Shown here: piece by piece, positions 1 to 10,600 of the stretch
Layout: every line of letters starts with the position of its first letter
Numbering within the stretch: position 1 is the stretch's first letter
DNA from: Gordonia sp. ABSL11-1
GTDB lineage: Bacteria; Actinomycetota; Actinomycetes; Mycobacteriales; Mycobacteriaceae
Assembly (NCBI RefSeq): GCF_030315685.1
Contig: NZ_JASXSI010000007.1
Coordinates: forward strand, 62,001 to 126,000
Length of the DNA stretch: 64,000 bases
Direction: 5' to 3'
Made by a program: the position numbers and the translations under genes
The notes under the pieces: generated by a model
What the model was told of the DNA's origin: nothing
What the model saw: only the letters and a program-made list of their open reading frames with translations
Databases searched by the model: none

Positions 1-1109
1 AGGCCAACGGCGTCGCCGACGACATCGACGCGGCCTTCGGATCGGGCAGCGGCACACTCCTCGGTTACGCCGTCGACGTGAGTGTCGGATCTGCACAGGG
101 CACTGCCGGCGACATCCGCAACGGCGCCGAGACCGCCTCGCAAGCGCACAAGGCGATGACTGCGGCCGCGGACGCGGTCAGTTCCGCGAAGTCCAATGAA
201 TCCTTGCTGGAATCCCTGCGTGCGGCGCTGAAGGAGTCTCCCGAGTCGGCGCCGACCGTACGCAACGCCGTCGACACCTTGATGTCCGGGACCTACACGA
301 TGCCGATGAACGACGCCCAGGGCGGTCTGCCGGCCGGGTCGATCGCCGGCGAGACCCGACTGATCGGTTCGGGGACGAGCGGACCGTCCGATGGCGGCGG
401 CGGTGGTGGCGGTGGAAACCTCACGTCGAGTGCCACCCATTCGACGTCCGGGGGAGTCTCGGACCTCGGCGAGTACGGGAAGTCCTCGACGCCGACGGCT
501 GGTGCTCCCGACGGCGGCGGCTCAGGTCCGACGACGGCCACGCCCGCGTCGGCGTCCACAGGCGACAAGCCGCTGTCGCTCGGCAACGAGACGGCGAACA
601 ACAACGGCGGTGGACCCGACGACCCAGACAGCCTGACCCGCGGCGGGCGAGGAACAGCCGACGGCATGAACGGAACCGCACCTGCGGGCATGGCAGGCGG
701 AGCAATCCCGGCAGCAGGCATGGCAGGTGCGCCGGGCGGTGCGCCTCGGGTGAGCGGCGCCCTTCCAGGCGGCAGCGGCACCGGCTCCAGCGCGGGCACC
801 GGTTCGGGTTCGGGAATGACGCCGATGGCCCGCCGACTGATGGGTGCGATGCCCACGTCGGGGGTGGCGAATCCGTCGGCGCCGGTGTCGGGTGTGCCGG
901 GCGGCGCCGGTCGGGCGGGGGCCGCACCCCTCGGTGGTGCCCCGCACGGTGCGCGATCCAACAAGGGCGGCGACGACGAGCACAAGACACCGCACTATCT
1001 GCACACCAAGGAGAACGGCGCCGAGATCGTCGGCACCCTGCCCTTGGTCAGCCCGCCGGTCATCGGCGACTGGGCGCCACCCGCGAAGCCCGAATCGGAA
1101 GACCGGTGA
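1..1109 (+). CDS. Type VII secretion-associated-like Gly/Pro-rich protein, 5' end outside window
   Basis: The reading frame is open to the left edge, so the N-terminus is missing and the first in-frame GTG at 78 need not be the start. About 110 visible residues are alanine-rich and helical. A long Gly/Ser/Thr/Pro-rich linker follows. The C-terminus carries 'HKTPHYLHTKENG' and 'PLVSPPVIGDW', which resemble the tail (H-x-x-P-x-YL ... PPVIG) of actinobacterial PPE/ESX-associated proteins. I infer a secreted or secretion-associated protein. The WXG/PPE part that would prove it lies outside the window. It overlaps the next gene by 4 bp (GTGA). Confidence 0.55.
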   Translation, partial: ANGVADDIDAAFGSGSGTLLGYAVDVSVGSAQGTAGDIRNGAETASQAHKAMTAAADAVSSAKSNESLLESLRAALKESPESAPTVRNAVDTLMSGTYTMPMNDAQGGLPAGSIAGETRLIGSGTSGPSDGGGGGGGGNLTSSATHSTSGGVSDLGEYGKSSTPTAGAPDGGGSGPTTATPASASTGDKPLSLGNETANNNGGGPDDPDSLTRGGRGTADGMNGTAPAGMAGGAIPAAGMAGAPGGAPRVSGALPGGSGTGSSAGTGSGSGMTPMARRLMGAMPTSGVANPSAPVSGVPGGAGRAGAAPLGGAPHGARSNKGGDDEHKTPHYLHTKENGAEIVGTLPLVSPPVIGDWAPPAKPESEDR

Positions 1110-1540
1110 CGCACAGGATCGAGCGCCTGCCCGGCGGCGTCGCTGCGCTCGTCGACAAGGTCCCGGAGTCCGAGATCTCGCGATGCCTGCAGCTCCTCGC
1201 CCTGACCGCCATCGACGTCAACGACCTCGGCGGCTCCGAGGTCGTGCGAGGGGCGCTCGCACAGTGGCGCCAACACGGACAGGTCTCGGGCAAGACGAGG
1301 CTCGACGTCGAGTCGCTCATGTACTCCCGCGACCGAGACGGGTTCGCCCACCAACGCCGCGGCGACACGACAGCACACCACCAGTGCTTCTTCCAGGCCC
1401 GGGCGCTGAACTGCCTTGCGCATGGAGTCAACAACCGAGTCGACCCCCGCGATGCACTCCGCGACGCCGCCTACGAGGCTGCGGCCGCGATGAAGGGCAG
1501 CGCAGGTGTGGTCGCGATCCTCAGCGATTTCGTCGAGTGA
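1106..1540 (+). CDS. Hypothetical protein coupled to the secretion-associated gene
   Basis: A 144-residue soluble protein with no signal peptide or membrane segment. The GTG start lies inside the stop region of the preceding gene, so the two are probably translationally coupled. It is rich in Arg, His and Ala and contains two cysteines near the middle. I do not recognise the family. Its position behind a type VII secretion-like gene would fit a chaperone, partner or immunity role, but nothing in the sequence proves this. Confidence 0.6.
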   Translation: MTHRIERLPGGVAALVDKVPESEISRCLQLLALTAIDVNDLGGSEVVRGALAQWRQHGQVSGKTRLDVESLMYSRDRDGFAHQRRGDTTAHHQCFFQARALNCLAHGVNNRVDPRDALRDAAYEAAAAMKGSAGVVAILSDFVE

Positions 1541-1543
1541 GCA

Positions 1544-2854
1544 TCACGCCGCGTTGAGAGCTGCGCGTAGTCGCGCATCCACCAGGCTGTCGTGGACGAA
1601 GCGGAAGCCCACCGCAGTCGCTGCCGTACTGGCATGCCCCCGCCCGAATGGAGTGACGATGTCGATCACATGTCCGCCGTCGCTCTGGTGCACCGTGAAC
1701 GTCCACCCGTCGGCCTCCTTCGCGTGGTTGTGAGCGCGGCAGAGCCCATTCCCGTTCTCGGCGTCCGTGGCTCCGCCCAGTCGGTGGGGCAGGGCGTGGT
1801 CGATCTCCTCGATCGCTGCTCCGCAGTAGTCCACCCGACAGATCCGGTCACGCATCTTGATGAAGTGCGCCAACGCTTTCGGGAAGCACCTAGACTTCGC
1901 GTCCATCGATACCAATGATCCGTCAGTTGGACGCATATAGAGACGACGAATGCTGGTCGCGACTTCACTGTCGGCTGCGAACCCGTCAGTGATCAGGCGT
2001 CGTGCCACATGCGCCGGCACCGGTCCGTAGCCCTCGACCTCGGCCGCCTCGTTGCTGTCGCCGAGGAGCGTCCGCTCCGACATCACCACGTTGACCGCAA
2101 TCGGCACCGCCGCGGCCTTCGACTGCCCGGTCACCCGCTCCACGAGAGTATCGGCCATGATCTGCGAACGCGTTCGATCGTCTCCGCCGACAACGGAATC
2201 CGCATAGGTCTTGAGGGCGGCGTACACCGAGATGCCCTGCGCCAACGGCAACAATGCCGACAGTTTGGCCATCACGTCGGGCGCCGGGCGTACCGATACC
2301 CGACGATCCTTCTGTGCCTTTCCGATACGACCGACGACGGCCTCCGGATCGAGTTCATAGGCGCGCTTCTTCACCGTCGCCTCGAGCTGCTTGTCGCTCA
2401 CGCCGACGAGCGACGTCGGATCAGCGCACACCAGTCTGTCGATCTCGGTGCGCGTCTCCCGTGTGAGGTAGGCCGTCTCGCGGACCAGAATGGTGGCGCG
2501 CCACTCCGTCAGCACACCGGTCTCCAACGCCGCACGGGTGTGCGGCATCTCGTGGACGAGAGCCCGAGCGAAGCCGAGGTACTGCGCGCCGCGCGTGGGA
2601 GAAGCTTTGCGCGCCAACCCGATCTCCGAGGATAGACCCCGGCCTCGGCGTCGCTCGGGAACACCGCGTGCCACCTCGTCGTCAAGTCGGAGCTGATCGA
2701 TCTGTGCGGTCTCACGCGCCTGTGCCGCGGCGCAGGCGGCCTTGATCTCCTCGAGTCCCTCCAGGCGTGCGAACGCCTCCTCCTGCGAGCAGGCCGCAGC
2801 CGCGCCTGCCAACTCTGTGGCCAGATCGTGGAGATCCCTTGCCTTTTCGATCAT
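1544..2854 (-). CDS. DUF222 / HNH endonuclease-domain protein (13E12 repeat family)
   Basis: A 436-residue protein with an N-terminal alpha-helical DUF222 region (about 10-300) and a C-terminal HNH nuclease-like domain (about 335-375). The latter shows 'CRVDYCG', 'EIDHALPHRLGG' and 'GLCRAHNHAKE', giving the Cys pairs and His residues expected for metal binding. This is the multicopy 13E12 family of mycolata, whose function is unsettled. I chose ATG 2854 because a GGGGGG Shine-Dalgarno-like run sits just upstream. Longer TTG and GTG starts at 2914 and 2893 lack one. It is convergent with the gene at 1106-1540, 3 bp away. Confidence 0.85.
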   Translation of the reverse strand: MIEKARDLHDLATELAGAAAACSQEEAFARLEGLEEIKAACAAAQARETAQIDQLRLDDEVARGVPERRRGRGLSSEIGLARKASPTRGAQYLGFARALVHEMPHTRAALETGVLTEWRATILVRETAYLTRETRTEIDRLVCADPTSLVGVSDKQLEATVKKRAYELDPEAVVGRIGKAQKDRRVSVRPAPDVMAKLSALLPLAQGISVYAALKTYADSVVGGDDRTRSQIMADTLVERVTGQSKAAAVPIAVNVVMSERTLLGDSNEAAEVEGYGPVPAHVARRLITDGFAADSEVATSIRRLYMRPTDGSLVSMDAKSRCFPKALAHFIKMRDRICRVDYCGAAIEEIDHALPHRLGGATDAENGNGLCRAHNHAKEADGWTFTVHQSDGGHVIDIVTPFGRGHASTAATAVGFRFVHDSLVDARLRAALNAA

Positions 2855-2983
2855 CGTTGCCCCCCAGGTCTCGTGATCGACTGTGATGTCCACGATATCG
2901 CGGGGGTGTGACAACTTGGGTCGTCGGCCGCCGATCAGACGATCCAGATCGGATGGTTTTGCGGTGTCCCGCAGGACAATGCC

Positions 2984-4492
2984 TCAGGCAAGGTCGAGAC
3001 TGTGCTCGACCGCACGGTTCCACCCGCTGTACAGGCGATCGCGGTCGTCGTCGCCCATCGACGGCTCCCAGCGTTTGTCCTCCGCCCAGTTCTCGCGGAT
3101 CTCGTCCTCGGACTCCCAGTAGCCGACCGCGAGACCCGCGGCGTAGGCGGCGCCCAGCGCGGTCGTCTCGTTCACGACCGGCCGAACCACCGGCACGTCG
3201 AGGATGTCGGCCTGGAACTGCATGAGCAGATCGTTGACCACCATTCCGCCGTCGACCTTGAGCGTCGACAACTCGACACCGGAGTCGGCCTGCATCGCCT
3301 CGATCACCTCCCGCGTCTGGAAGGCGCTGGCCTCCAACGCGGCACGTGCGAGGTGGCCCTTGTTGACGAACCGTGTCAGACCGACGATCACTCCGCGCGC
3401 ATCGGGGCGCCACCGCGGTGCGAAGAGACCGGAGAACGCCGGCACGAAATAGGCACCGCCGTTGTCGTCGACGCTCGCCGCCAACGACTCGATCTCCGAT
3501 GCCCGCGCGAACAGGCCGAGATTGTCACGCAGCCACTGAACCAGCGAGCCGGTCACCGCGATCGATCCCTCCAGCGCGTACCGCGCCTCTTGCTCGCCGA
3601 TCCGGTAGCAAACGGTCGTGAGCAGGCCGTGGTCGCTGAACACCGGTTCGGTCCCCGTGTTCAACAACAGGAAATTTCCCGTTCCGTAAGTGTTCTTCGC
3701 CTCGCCGGGGTCGAGGCAGGCCTGCCCGAAGGTGGCGGCCTGCTGATCACCGAGGATGCCCGCCAGCGGGACGCCCGGCAGCGACCCGTGCTCGCGCAGC
3801 GGCCCGTAGACCTCCGACGAACTGCGGATCTCGGGGAACAGCGACGTCGGGATGCCCATCTCGTCGCAGATCTGCTCGTCCCAGCGCAACGTGCGCAGGT
3901 CCATCAGCATGGTGCGCGACGCGTTGGTGACATCGGTGACGTGGAGGCCGCCGTCGCGTCCGCCGGTCATGTTCCATGCAGTCCAGGAATCCATTGTGCC
4001 GAAGCAGAGTTCACCTGCCTCGGCGCGTTCCCGGGCGCCGTCGACGTTGTCGAGCAGCCAGCGGATCTTCGGGCCGGCGAAATAGGTCGACAACGGTAGC
4101 CCGGTGCGATCGCGATACCGGTCCACCCCGACATCGCCGGCGAGGGCGGTGCACAGGTCGTTGGTCCGGGTGTCCTGCCAGACGATGGCGTTGTGGATCG
4201 GTGCACCGGTCTCGCGGTCCCAGATGAGAGTCGTCTCACGCTGGTTGGTCAGGCCGCATGCGGCGATGTCACCGTGCTTCAGGTCGGCGGAGGCCAGCGC
4301 TGCGGCGACGACCCGGCGGGTGTTGCGCCAGATCTCCGCGGCATCGTGCTCCACCCACCCTGCCTGCGGAAATATCTGGTGATGCTCGATCTGCTCGCTG
4401 CTGACGACCCGCCCGCGGCGATCGAAGATCATCGCCCGTGTCGAAGTGGTGCCCTGGTCGATGGCGGCGACGTATGTGCTTGGGTTGCCCAC
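2984..4492 (-). CDS. glpK: Glycerol kinase
   Basis: Phosphorylates glycerol to sn-glycerol 3-phosphate with ATP in the cytoplasm. At 502 residues it has the usual family length. The FGGY-kinase N-terminal phosphate loop '[15 protein letters not shown]' starts near residue 9. '[12 protein letters not shown]' and the C-terminal '[16 protein letters not shown]' ATPase segment are typical. I place the start at GTG 4492, because upstream residues (to 4531) do not look like kinase and would run toward glpD. It is divergent from glpD across 54 bp, so both may share regulation by glycerol 3-phosphate. No glpF facilitator is present here. Confidence 0.95.
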   Translation of the reverse strand: MGNPSTYVAAIDQGTTSTRAMIFDRRGRVVSSEQIEHHQIFPQAGWVEHDAAEIWRNTRRVVAAALASADLKHGDIAACGLTNQRETTLIWDRETGAPIHNAIVWQDTRTNDLCTALAGDVGVDRYRDRTGLPLSTYFAGPKIRWLLDNVDGARERAEAGELCFGTMDSWTAWNMTGGRDGGLHVTDVTNASRTMLMDLRTLRWDEQICDEMGIPTSLFPEIRSSSEVYGPLREHGSLPGVPLAGILGDQQAATFGQACLDPGEAKNTYGTGNFLLLNTGTEPVFSDHGLLTTVCYRIGEQEARYALEGSIAVTGSLVQWLRDNLGLFARASEIESLAASVDDNGGAYFVPAFSGLFAPRWRPDARGVIVGLTRFVNKGHLARAALEASAFQTREVIEAMQADSGVELSTLKVDGGMVVNDLLMQFQADILDVPVVRPVVNETTALGAAYAAGLAVGYWESEDEIRENWAEDKRWEPSMGDDDRDRLYSGWNRAVEHSLDLA

Positions 4493-4546
4493 GCCGCCAG
4501 TGTCGCACGCGGTGCGCCCGGCCCACATCAACTACGCTCGGGAATC

Positions 4547-6289
4547 ATGAACACCGAGTTCAACCCGGATCGACCAGCAGATATGGGTCCGCTCTACCGG
4601 GCCGAGGCGTGGCGGCGGCTCGCCAGCGACCAGTTCGACATCGTCGTCGTGGGTGGTGGTGTCGTCGGCGTCGGCGCGGCACTCGACGCCGCGACACGCG
4701 GGCTGCGGGTCGCGCTGGTCGAGGCACGTGACATCGCTTCGGGCACCTCGAGCCGGTCGTCGAAGATGTTCCACGGCGGGCTGCGGTATCTGGAACAACT
4801 CGAGTTCGGACTCGTGCGGGAGGCACTCCGCGAACGTGAGCTGTCGTTGCGGTTGCTCGCACCGCATCTGGTGAAGCCTCTGCCGTTCCTCTACCCACTC
4901 ACCCGCCGCGTCTGGGAGCGCCCCTATGTGGCTGCCGGGATCTTCCTGTACGACCAGATGGGCGGCGCGAAATCGGTTCCCGGCCAACGACACGTCACCC
5001 GCTCGGGTGCACTGCGTGTGGCGCCCGCGCTCAAGCGGAACTCGCTGATCGGCGGCATCCGCTACTACGACACCGTCGTCGACGACGCCCGGCACAGCCT
5101 CACCGTCGCGCGCACGGCAGCGAATTACGGTGCGGTGATCCGCACCTCGAGTCAGGTCGTCGGCTTCCTCCGTGAGGCCGATCGTGTTCTCGGTGTCCGC
5201 GTTCGTGATTCGGAGAGCGGCGAGACCACCGAGGTGCGCGCGCACTGTGTGATCAACGCCGCCGGAGTGTGGACCGACGAGGTCCAGGCATTGTCGAAAC
5301 AGCGGGGTCACTTCAAGGTCCGCGCCTCCAAGGGCGTCCACATCGTGGTCCCGCGCGATCGCATCGTGAGCGAGACGGCGATCATCCTGCGGACCGCGAA
5401 CTCGGTGCTCTTCGTGATCCCCTGGGAGACACACTGGATCATCGGAACCACCGACACGGACTGGAACCTCGACCTCGCACACCCGGCCGCCACCCGCGCC
5501 GACATCGACTACATCCTCGAGCGCGTCAACGAGGTCCTCGTCACCAAGCTCACGCACGCCGACATCGAGGGTGTCTACGCGGGTCTCCGGCCGCTGCTGG
5601 CCGGTGAGGACGACGAGACCTCGAAGCTCTCCCGCGAGCACGCCGTGGCGACGGTGGCACCCGGCCTGGTGTCCATCGCGGGCGGTAAGTACACGACCTA
5701 TCGGGTGATGGCGGCCGACGCCGTCGACGCCTGCACCGACTTCATCCCGACACGTGTCGCGCCGTCGATCACCGAACGCGTCCCACTTCTCGGCGCCGAC
5801 GGCTACTTCGCGCTGATCAACCAGTGCGAGCACCTCGGACAACGATTCGGGTTGCACCCGTACCGGATTCGCCGCTTACTGAACCGCTACGGATCGCTGA
5901 TCGACGACGTTCTCTACTACGGCGTCGCCGACCCGTCCCTGATGCGGCCGGTGGCCGCGGCACCGCAGTACCTGCGGGTGGAGATCGTCTACGCCGCGAT
6001 CGACGAGGCGGCCCTGCATCTGGAGGACGTGCTCGCCCGGCGCACACGCATCGCCATCGAGTACCCGCATCGCGGAGTCGATTGCGCCCAGGAGGTCGCC
6101 GACCTGCTGGCCCCGATCCTCGGATGGACGCCCGAGCAGACGGCTTTCGAGGTCGCGACGTACATCGCGCGCGTCGAGGCCGAGATCGCGTCGCAGCGCC
6201 AACCCGACGACGACTCGGCCGACGCCTTGCGCGCGGCGGCACCCGAGGCGCGACCCGAGATCCTCGAGCCGGTGCCTGTACCGGAGTGA
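4547..6289 (+). CDS. glpD: Aerobic glycerol-3-phosphate dehydrogenase
   Basis: FAD enzyme oxidising glycerol 3-phosphate to dihydroxyacetone phosphate at the membrane and feeding electrons to quinone. The 580 residues include the Rossmann motif 'VVVGGGVVGVG' (about 31-41), 'SSRSSKMFHGGLRYLEQ', the substrate-region segment 'IIGTTDTDW', and 'AGGKYTTYRVMA' of the second FAD region. The frame is open further upstream, but ATG 4547 gives the family N-terminus. It works directly after GlpK, which is divergently transcribed next to it. Confidence 0.95.
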   Translation: MNTEFNPDRPADMGPLYRAEAWRRLASDQFDIVVVGGGVVGVGAALDAATRGLRVALVEARDIASGTSSRSSKMFHGGLRYLEQLEFGLVREALRERELSLRLLAPHLVKPLPFLYPLTRRVWERPYVAAGIFLYDQMGGAKSVPGQRHVTRSGALRVAPALKRNSLIGGIRYYDTVVDDARHSLTVARTAANYGAVIRTSSQVVGFLREADRVLGVRVRDSESGETTEVRAHCVINAAGVWTDEVQALSKQRGHFKVRASKGVHIVVPRDRIVSETAIILRTANSVLFVIPWETHWIIGTTDTDWNLDLAHPAATRADIDYILERVNEVLVTKLTHADIEGVYAGLRPLLAGEDDETSKLSREHAVATVAPGLVSIAGGKYTTYRVMAADAVDACTDFIPTRVAPSITERVPLLGADGYFALINQCEHLGQRFGLHPYRIRRLLNRYGSLIDDVLYYGVADPSLMRPVAAAPQYLRVEIVYAAIDEAALHLEDVLARRTRIAIEYPHRGVDCAQEVADLLAPILGWTPEQTAFEVATYIARVEAEIASQRQPDDDSADALRAAAPEARPEILEPVPVPE

Positions 6290-6363
6290 ATCCGTGATCC
6301 CGGCGAGTGAAGTCGGGACCTTCGCCCCTGTCCGAGCCGCCCCTGTGGGAGGAACAATGGTTT

Positions 6364-6804
6364 ATGGCAGAAGGACGGATCATGGTAGACAATGTGGTGC
6401 ACGTACTCACCGATGACGAGGCCTGGGAACTTCTGGCGAGTGTATCGCTAGGACGAATTGCGTTGAGTGTCAACGGACAGCCCGACATCTTCCCGGTCAA
6501 TCACCATGCCGCCGACGGGCGCGTCGTCTTCCGCACGGGTGAGGGCACCAAGCTCTCCGAGGTTGCGGTCAACGGCGACGTCGCCTTCGAGGCCGACGAT
6601 CACACCGACGTCGGTGGCTGGAGTGTCGTCGTCAAAGGTACTGCACGCGTGCTGATCTCGACTCACGAGATCGCCGAGGCCGACGAGTTGCCGTTGCGTC
6701 CGTGGATACCGACGCTGAAGTACAACTACGTCGAGATCGCGGTCACCGAGATCAGCGGTCGACGGTTCCTGTTCGGTCCTGAGCCGGAACGGTACCCGGT
6801 CTGA
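6364..6804 (+). CDS. PNPOx-fold (split-barrel flavin-binding) protein
   Basis: A 146-residue pyridoxamine 5'-phosphate oxidase-like protein. 'LGRIALSVNGQPDIFPVNH' followed by 'VVFRTGEGTKL' is the signature of the small FMN/F420 split-barrel group that includes NimA-like reductases. The start ATG 6364 follows a GGGAGG site at 6347-6352. ATG 6382 is an in-frame alternative. Substrate cannot be told from sequence. It runs tail-to-tail with nei2, 2 bp away. Confidence 0.8.
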   Translation: MAEGRIMVDNVVHVLTDDEAWELLASVSLGRIALSVNGQPDIFPVNHHAADGRVVFRTGEGTKLSEVAVNGDVAFEADDHTDVGGWSVVVKGTARVLISTHEIAEADELPLRPWIPTLKYNYVEIAVTEISGRRFLFGPEPERYPV

Positions 6805-6806
6805 AA

Positions 6807-7604
6807 TCAGGTTTGACACCGCGGGCAGAAATAGATCACGCGGTCTTCGCCGGTCGGGCCGAGGAAATCTCGCTCGACCGGCGTCCCACATCGTCGGCAC
6901 GACCCGCCTCGGCGCCCGTACACCCACATCCGCGCGTTCTGCGAGGTGTTCCCGGTCGTCGTCCTCGCCGATCGGATCCGATTGGCCCACAGCATCCGTC
7001 GACTCAGATCGACGGTGGCGGGGACGTCGGCATCAGCGACCCGGCGGGTCGGCAGCATCCCACGCACGAAACAGATCTCGCACCGGAACACGTTTCCCAC
7101 CCCGGCCATGAGGCGTTGGTCGAGCAGGGCGATCCCGATCTGCTCGTCCGGGACCGCCTCGATCCTGCGGACCGCCTCCGCTGCGTCCCAGTCGTCGGCC
7201 AGCAGGTCGGGACCGAGATACGACAGCGCCTCGTCGGGGTCGGTGAGCAGGTCGAGCACCCCCAACTCGAAGCCCACAGCCTCGTGTGTCGCCGTCCGCA
7301 GCACGATGCGGGCCTGGAAGCCCGGACGCCGCCAGCGTCGACCGAGTGGATGAATGTGCCACGCGCCCTCCATTTTCAGATGCGAATGGATGCTGACCGT
7401 TCCGATGTCGGGTCGATCCGCATCCGGGCCGTCGACCTCGATCAGGAGATGTTTACCCCGCGATCGCACCGAGCGGACCCGACGGCCGGAGAGATCCACG
7501 GTGGCCAGAGACGGAACCCGGAACTGCGTGTACTCCAGCCGTTGACCGTCGAGGGCGGCCCGAAGCCGTGCGGCGGCGGCATAGACGGTGTCGCCCTCAG
7601 GCAT
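6807..7604 (-). CDS. nei: Endonuclease VIII-type DNA glycosylase Nei2
   Basis: Removes oxidised bases from DNA and nicks the abasic site. The 265-residue protein begins 'MPEGDTVYAAAARLRAAL', with the catalytic N-terminal Pro2 and Glu3 of the Fpg/Nei family. It contains 'SRGKHLLIEV' and 'LLDQRLMAGVGNVF', and ends with a zinc finger (CRRCG ... CPRC) whose tip carries Arg and Val. The start overlaps the end of lhr by 8 bp. The lhr-nei2 pair is conserved in mycobacteria (Rv3296-Rv3297), which supports the Nei2 assignment over Fpg. Confidence 0.9.
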   Translation of the reverse strand: MPEGDTVYAAAARLRAALDGQRLEYTQFRVPSLATVDLSGRRVRSVRSRGKHLLIEVDGPDADRPDIGTVSIHSHLKMEGAWHIHPLGRRWRRPGFQARIVLRTATHEAVGFELGVLDLLTDPDEALSYLGPDLLADDWDAAEAVRRIEAVPDEQIGIALLDQRLMAGVGNVFRCEICFVRGMLPTRRVADADVPATVDLSRRMLWANRIRSARTTTGNTSQNARMWVYGRRGGSCRRCGTPVERDFLGPTGEDRVIYFCPRCQT

Positions 7605-10600
7605 GCTGTCCGTAGCGCAACCGGATGCCGCGCGGCGTCGTGGCGAATCCTGCTCCGACGAGAAGCCCGCCGAGCTCGGAACTGCGTACCGGTTGCGAAT
7701 CCACTTGATCGATCATCAATCTCGACACCCGTCCCGCCCGGACGAGCGCGGCCAGCGCACCCGCAGCCGCCTCGAGATGCGACTCCATCTCGGTGAAGGT
7801 GAGTACTGTCTTGCCGCCGCGTTCGACGAACACCACGAGCGCGCCATCGACCAGGACGACGAGCGCGCCCGGCTTGCGCCCCGGGCGATGGCCGCCGTCG
7901 GGGTCACGCGACGTCGGCCATTCCAGTGCGGCTCCATACGGATTGGCCGGGTCGGTCGCCGCGAGCACGACGGCTGAGTCCTTGGCGCGACGGTCGAGGA
8001 GCGCATGACGGCGGAGGTCGTCGACGGTGGCCGGCGAGGCGAACTGGGCACCGCCCAGTCCTTCCACGTAGTAACCCCGACGGACCTGTCCGTTGTCCTC
8101 GAATACGGTGAGCGCCTTGTAGATTCGGGCGAAACCGCCCAGCAGGTTCTCCGCGACGACCGGACCGCGGGTGATCACGCCGTATCGGGTGAGCAGCTGC
8201 TCGCAGAGAGCCTGCGTGGCGATCGTGGGATCGGTGTCGATCCGATCGAGCGCGAACCAGCGTCCACCGGCGGTGGGGGTGACCGGCCGTGCGGCACCGT
8301 GTTCGGCGAGATAGCGCGTCGACAGTCGCTGTGCGCGGATGCGCGGCGCCCGGCCCCGGGTGCGGTGCGCGGGGGCCGAGCGCGACGTGGAGGCGGTACG
8401 TCGGGGCTGGAGCAGTGCGCGGACCGGGGCGAACGAATCGTTGCTGACCTGGCCCGCCCACACCAGATCCCACACGGCGGTCTCGATGTCGGCCGCCGAG
8501 GTCTGCGAGTCACCGGCCACGGCGTCGGACAGCTGGGGAAAACGCAGGGCGCCGCCCGGGGAGAGCGTGTCGATCACCCCGGCGTGCAGGACGGTCGTGT
8601 CGATCTCGTCCGGAGCCGCGAGGGTGAGCGGCGCGATCTCGGTGGGATGCAGGGCGATCCAGCCGTCCGACCCACCGATCCGTCCGTGCCCGGACCACAC
8701 GACCTCGCCGGCGCTGAGCAGTTCGTCGAGCATCGCCGGCGTGTAGTCGGCGACCCGGGCGGGCAACACCAGTGACTCCCAGGCCGACGCGGGCAGGGGA
8801 TATCCGGCGAGCTGGTCGATGACCGTCGCGACACCGTCGACACCGCGCAGCACATCGTCGGGGGCGGTGTGCTGCCAGGAGGTCAGGAATCGGGCGAGCA
8901 CCTCGGGACCGACGGGAGCGATCTCGGCGCGGCTCGCTGCCAGCGAGCCGCGCCGGATCTGGCCGAGCACGTCGGCGTGGCACCACTGGGTGGCCCGTGG
9001 GCTACCGGTCGGATCGTCGTCGGGCAGGAAGTCGCCCTCGACGACCCGACGGTCGGCGGCCAACCGGATCAGCGTGTCGCGCACGACACCGACCGCCATC
9101 CCGACCGCTTCGGCGGCGTCGGTCACGGTGAACGGTCCGTGCGTGCGCGCGTAGCGGCCGACGAGGTCGCCGACCGGATCGGCGACCGGCTCGAGATAGG
9201 CGGCCGGGATGCCTTGCGGGGCAGGGACACCCAGTGCGTCACGGAGCCGGGCCGTGTCGTCGATCGAGGCCCAGAGCGCCCGCCTGCCATGGTTGATCGA
9301 GATGATCTGCCCGCCGCGGTGCAGGTCGGCGAGGTGATCGCGGGCGGGATCGCTCCCGCGATAGCGGGCTTCGACGTCGTCGGTGGTCAGTGGACCCAGC
9401 CAGCGCAGCAGGTCGACGATGTCCTCGGCATCGCGCGCCTGACGGTCCGGCGACAGACGCTGCAGCCGTGCGGTCACCTCGGCGATGACCGCCGGATCGA
9501 GCAGCTCGCGCAGATCCACCCGCCCGAGGAGCTGGGCGAGCAGGCTGGTGTCGAGAGACAATGCGGCGGCGCGGCGTTCGGCCAGCGGTGCGTCGTCGGC
9601 GTACATGAACGCCCCGACGTAGCCGAAGAGCATCGACGCGGCGAACGGCGACGGTCCCGACGTCTCGGTCTCGACGATGCGGATACGACGCTGCCGCACC
9701 CGGGTGAGCAGGTCGGTCAGCGACGGCAGGTCATAGACATCCTGCAAGCACTCGCGGACGGCTTCCAGCACGATCGGGAAGTCGGGGAACTTCGATGCCA
9801 CGGAGAGGAGTTGCGCACTACGCTGACGCTGCTGCCACAGCGGTGCGCGCCGGCCGGGGTCGCGCCGGGGCAACAGCAGCGCCCGCGCGGCGCACTCCCG
9901 GAACCGGGAGGCGAACATCGACGAATCGGCGAGGGCGTCGGTGACGAGATGCTCGATGTCGGCGGGGTCGATGACGAACACCGAGGTGCCCGGTGGTTCG
10001 TCATCGGTATCGGGGAGTCGGACGATGATGCCGTCGTCGGACGCGGTGGTCGCCCCTTCGATGCCGAGGGTCTCCAGCAGCCGGGCGGAGATGGCGCTCG
10101 CCCACGGCGCATGGACCCGCAGGCCGTAGGGGGAATGCAGGATCAGGCGCCAGTCGCCGAGCTCGTCGCGGAAGCGCTCGACGACGAGGGTGCGGTCGCT
10201 GGGCAGATGTCCGGTCGCCTCACGTTGCTCGGTGATGAGTGCGGAGAGATTGTCGCGGGCGTACTCGGTGAGGCCCAGGCGTTCGGCGTGACGAGCGAGG
10301 GTTTCGGGATCGGCGACGTCCGCGGTGAACTTGCCGATCGCCGCGCCGAGTTCGGCGGGCCGTCCGACGGTGTCGCCGATCCAGAACGGCAGACGACCGG
10401 GTTGCCCGTACGCCGGTGACACGAGCACCCGGTCGTGGGTGATGTCCTCGATCCGCCAACTCGTCGCGCCGAGCGCGAAGACGTCGCCGACGCGCGACTC
10501 GTAGACCATCTCCTCGTCGAGTTCGCCGACGCGCGTGGACTTCTCGCCGACCATGAACACGCCGAACATCCCGCGGTCGGGAATGGAACCCCCTGACGTC

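Noticed and set aside
293-985. Proline/arginine-rich minus-strand frame opposite the secretion-like gene
   Set aside because: It mirrors the Gly-rich linker of the plus-strand protein and has no independent features.
4193-4546. Upstream extension of glpD by 118 codons
   Set aside because: It overlaps glpK on the other strand and has no flavoenzyme similarity; ATG 4547 gives the family start.
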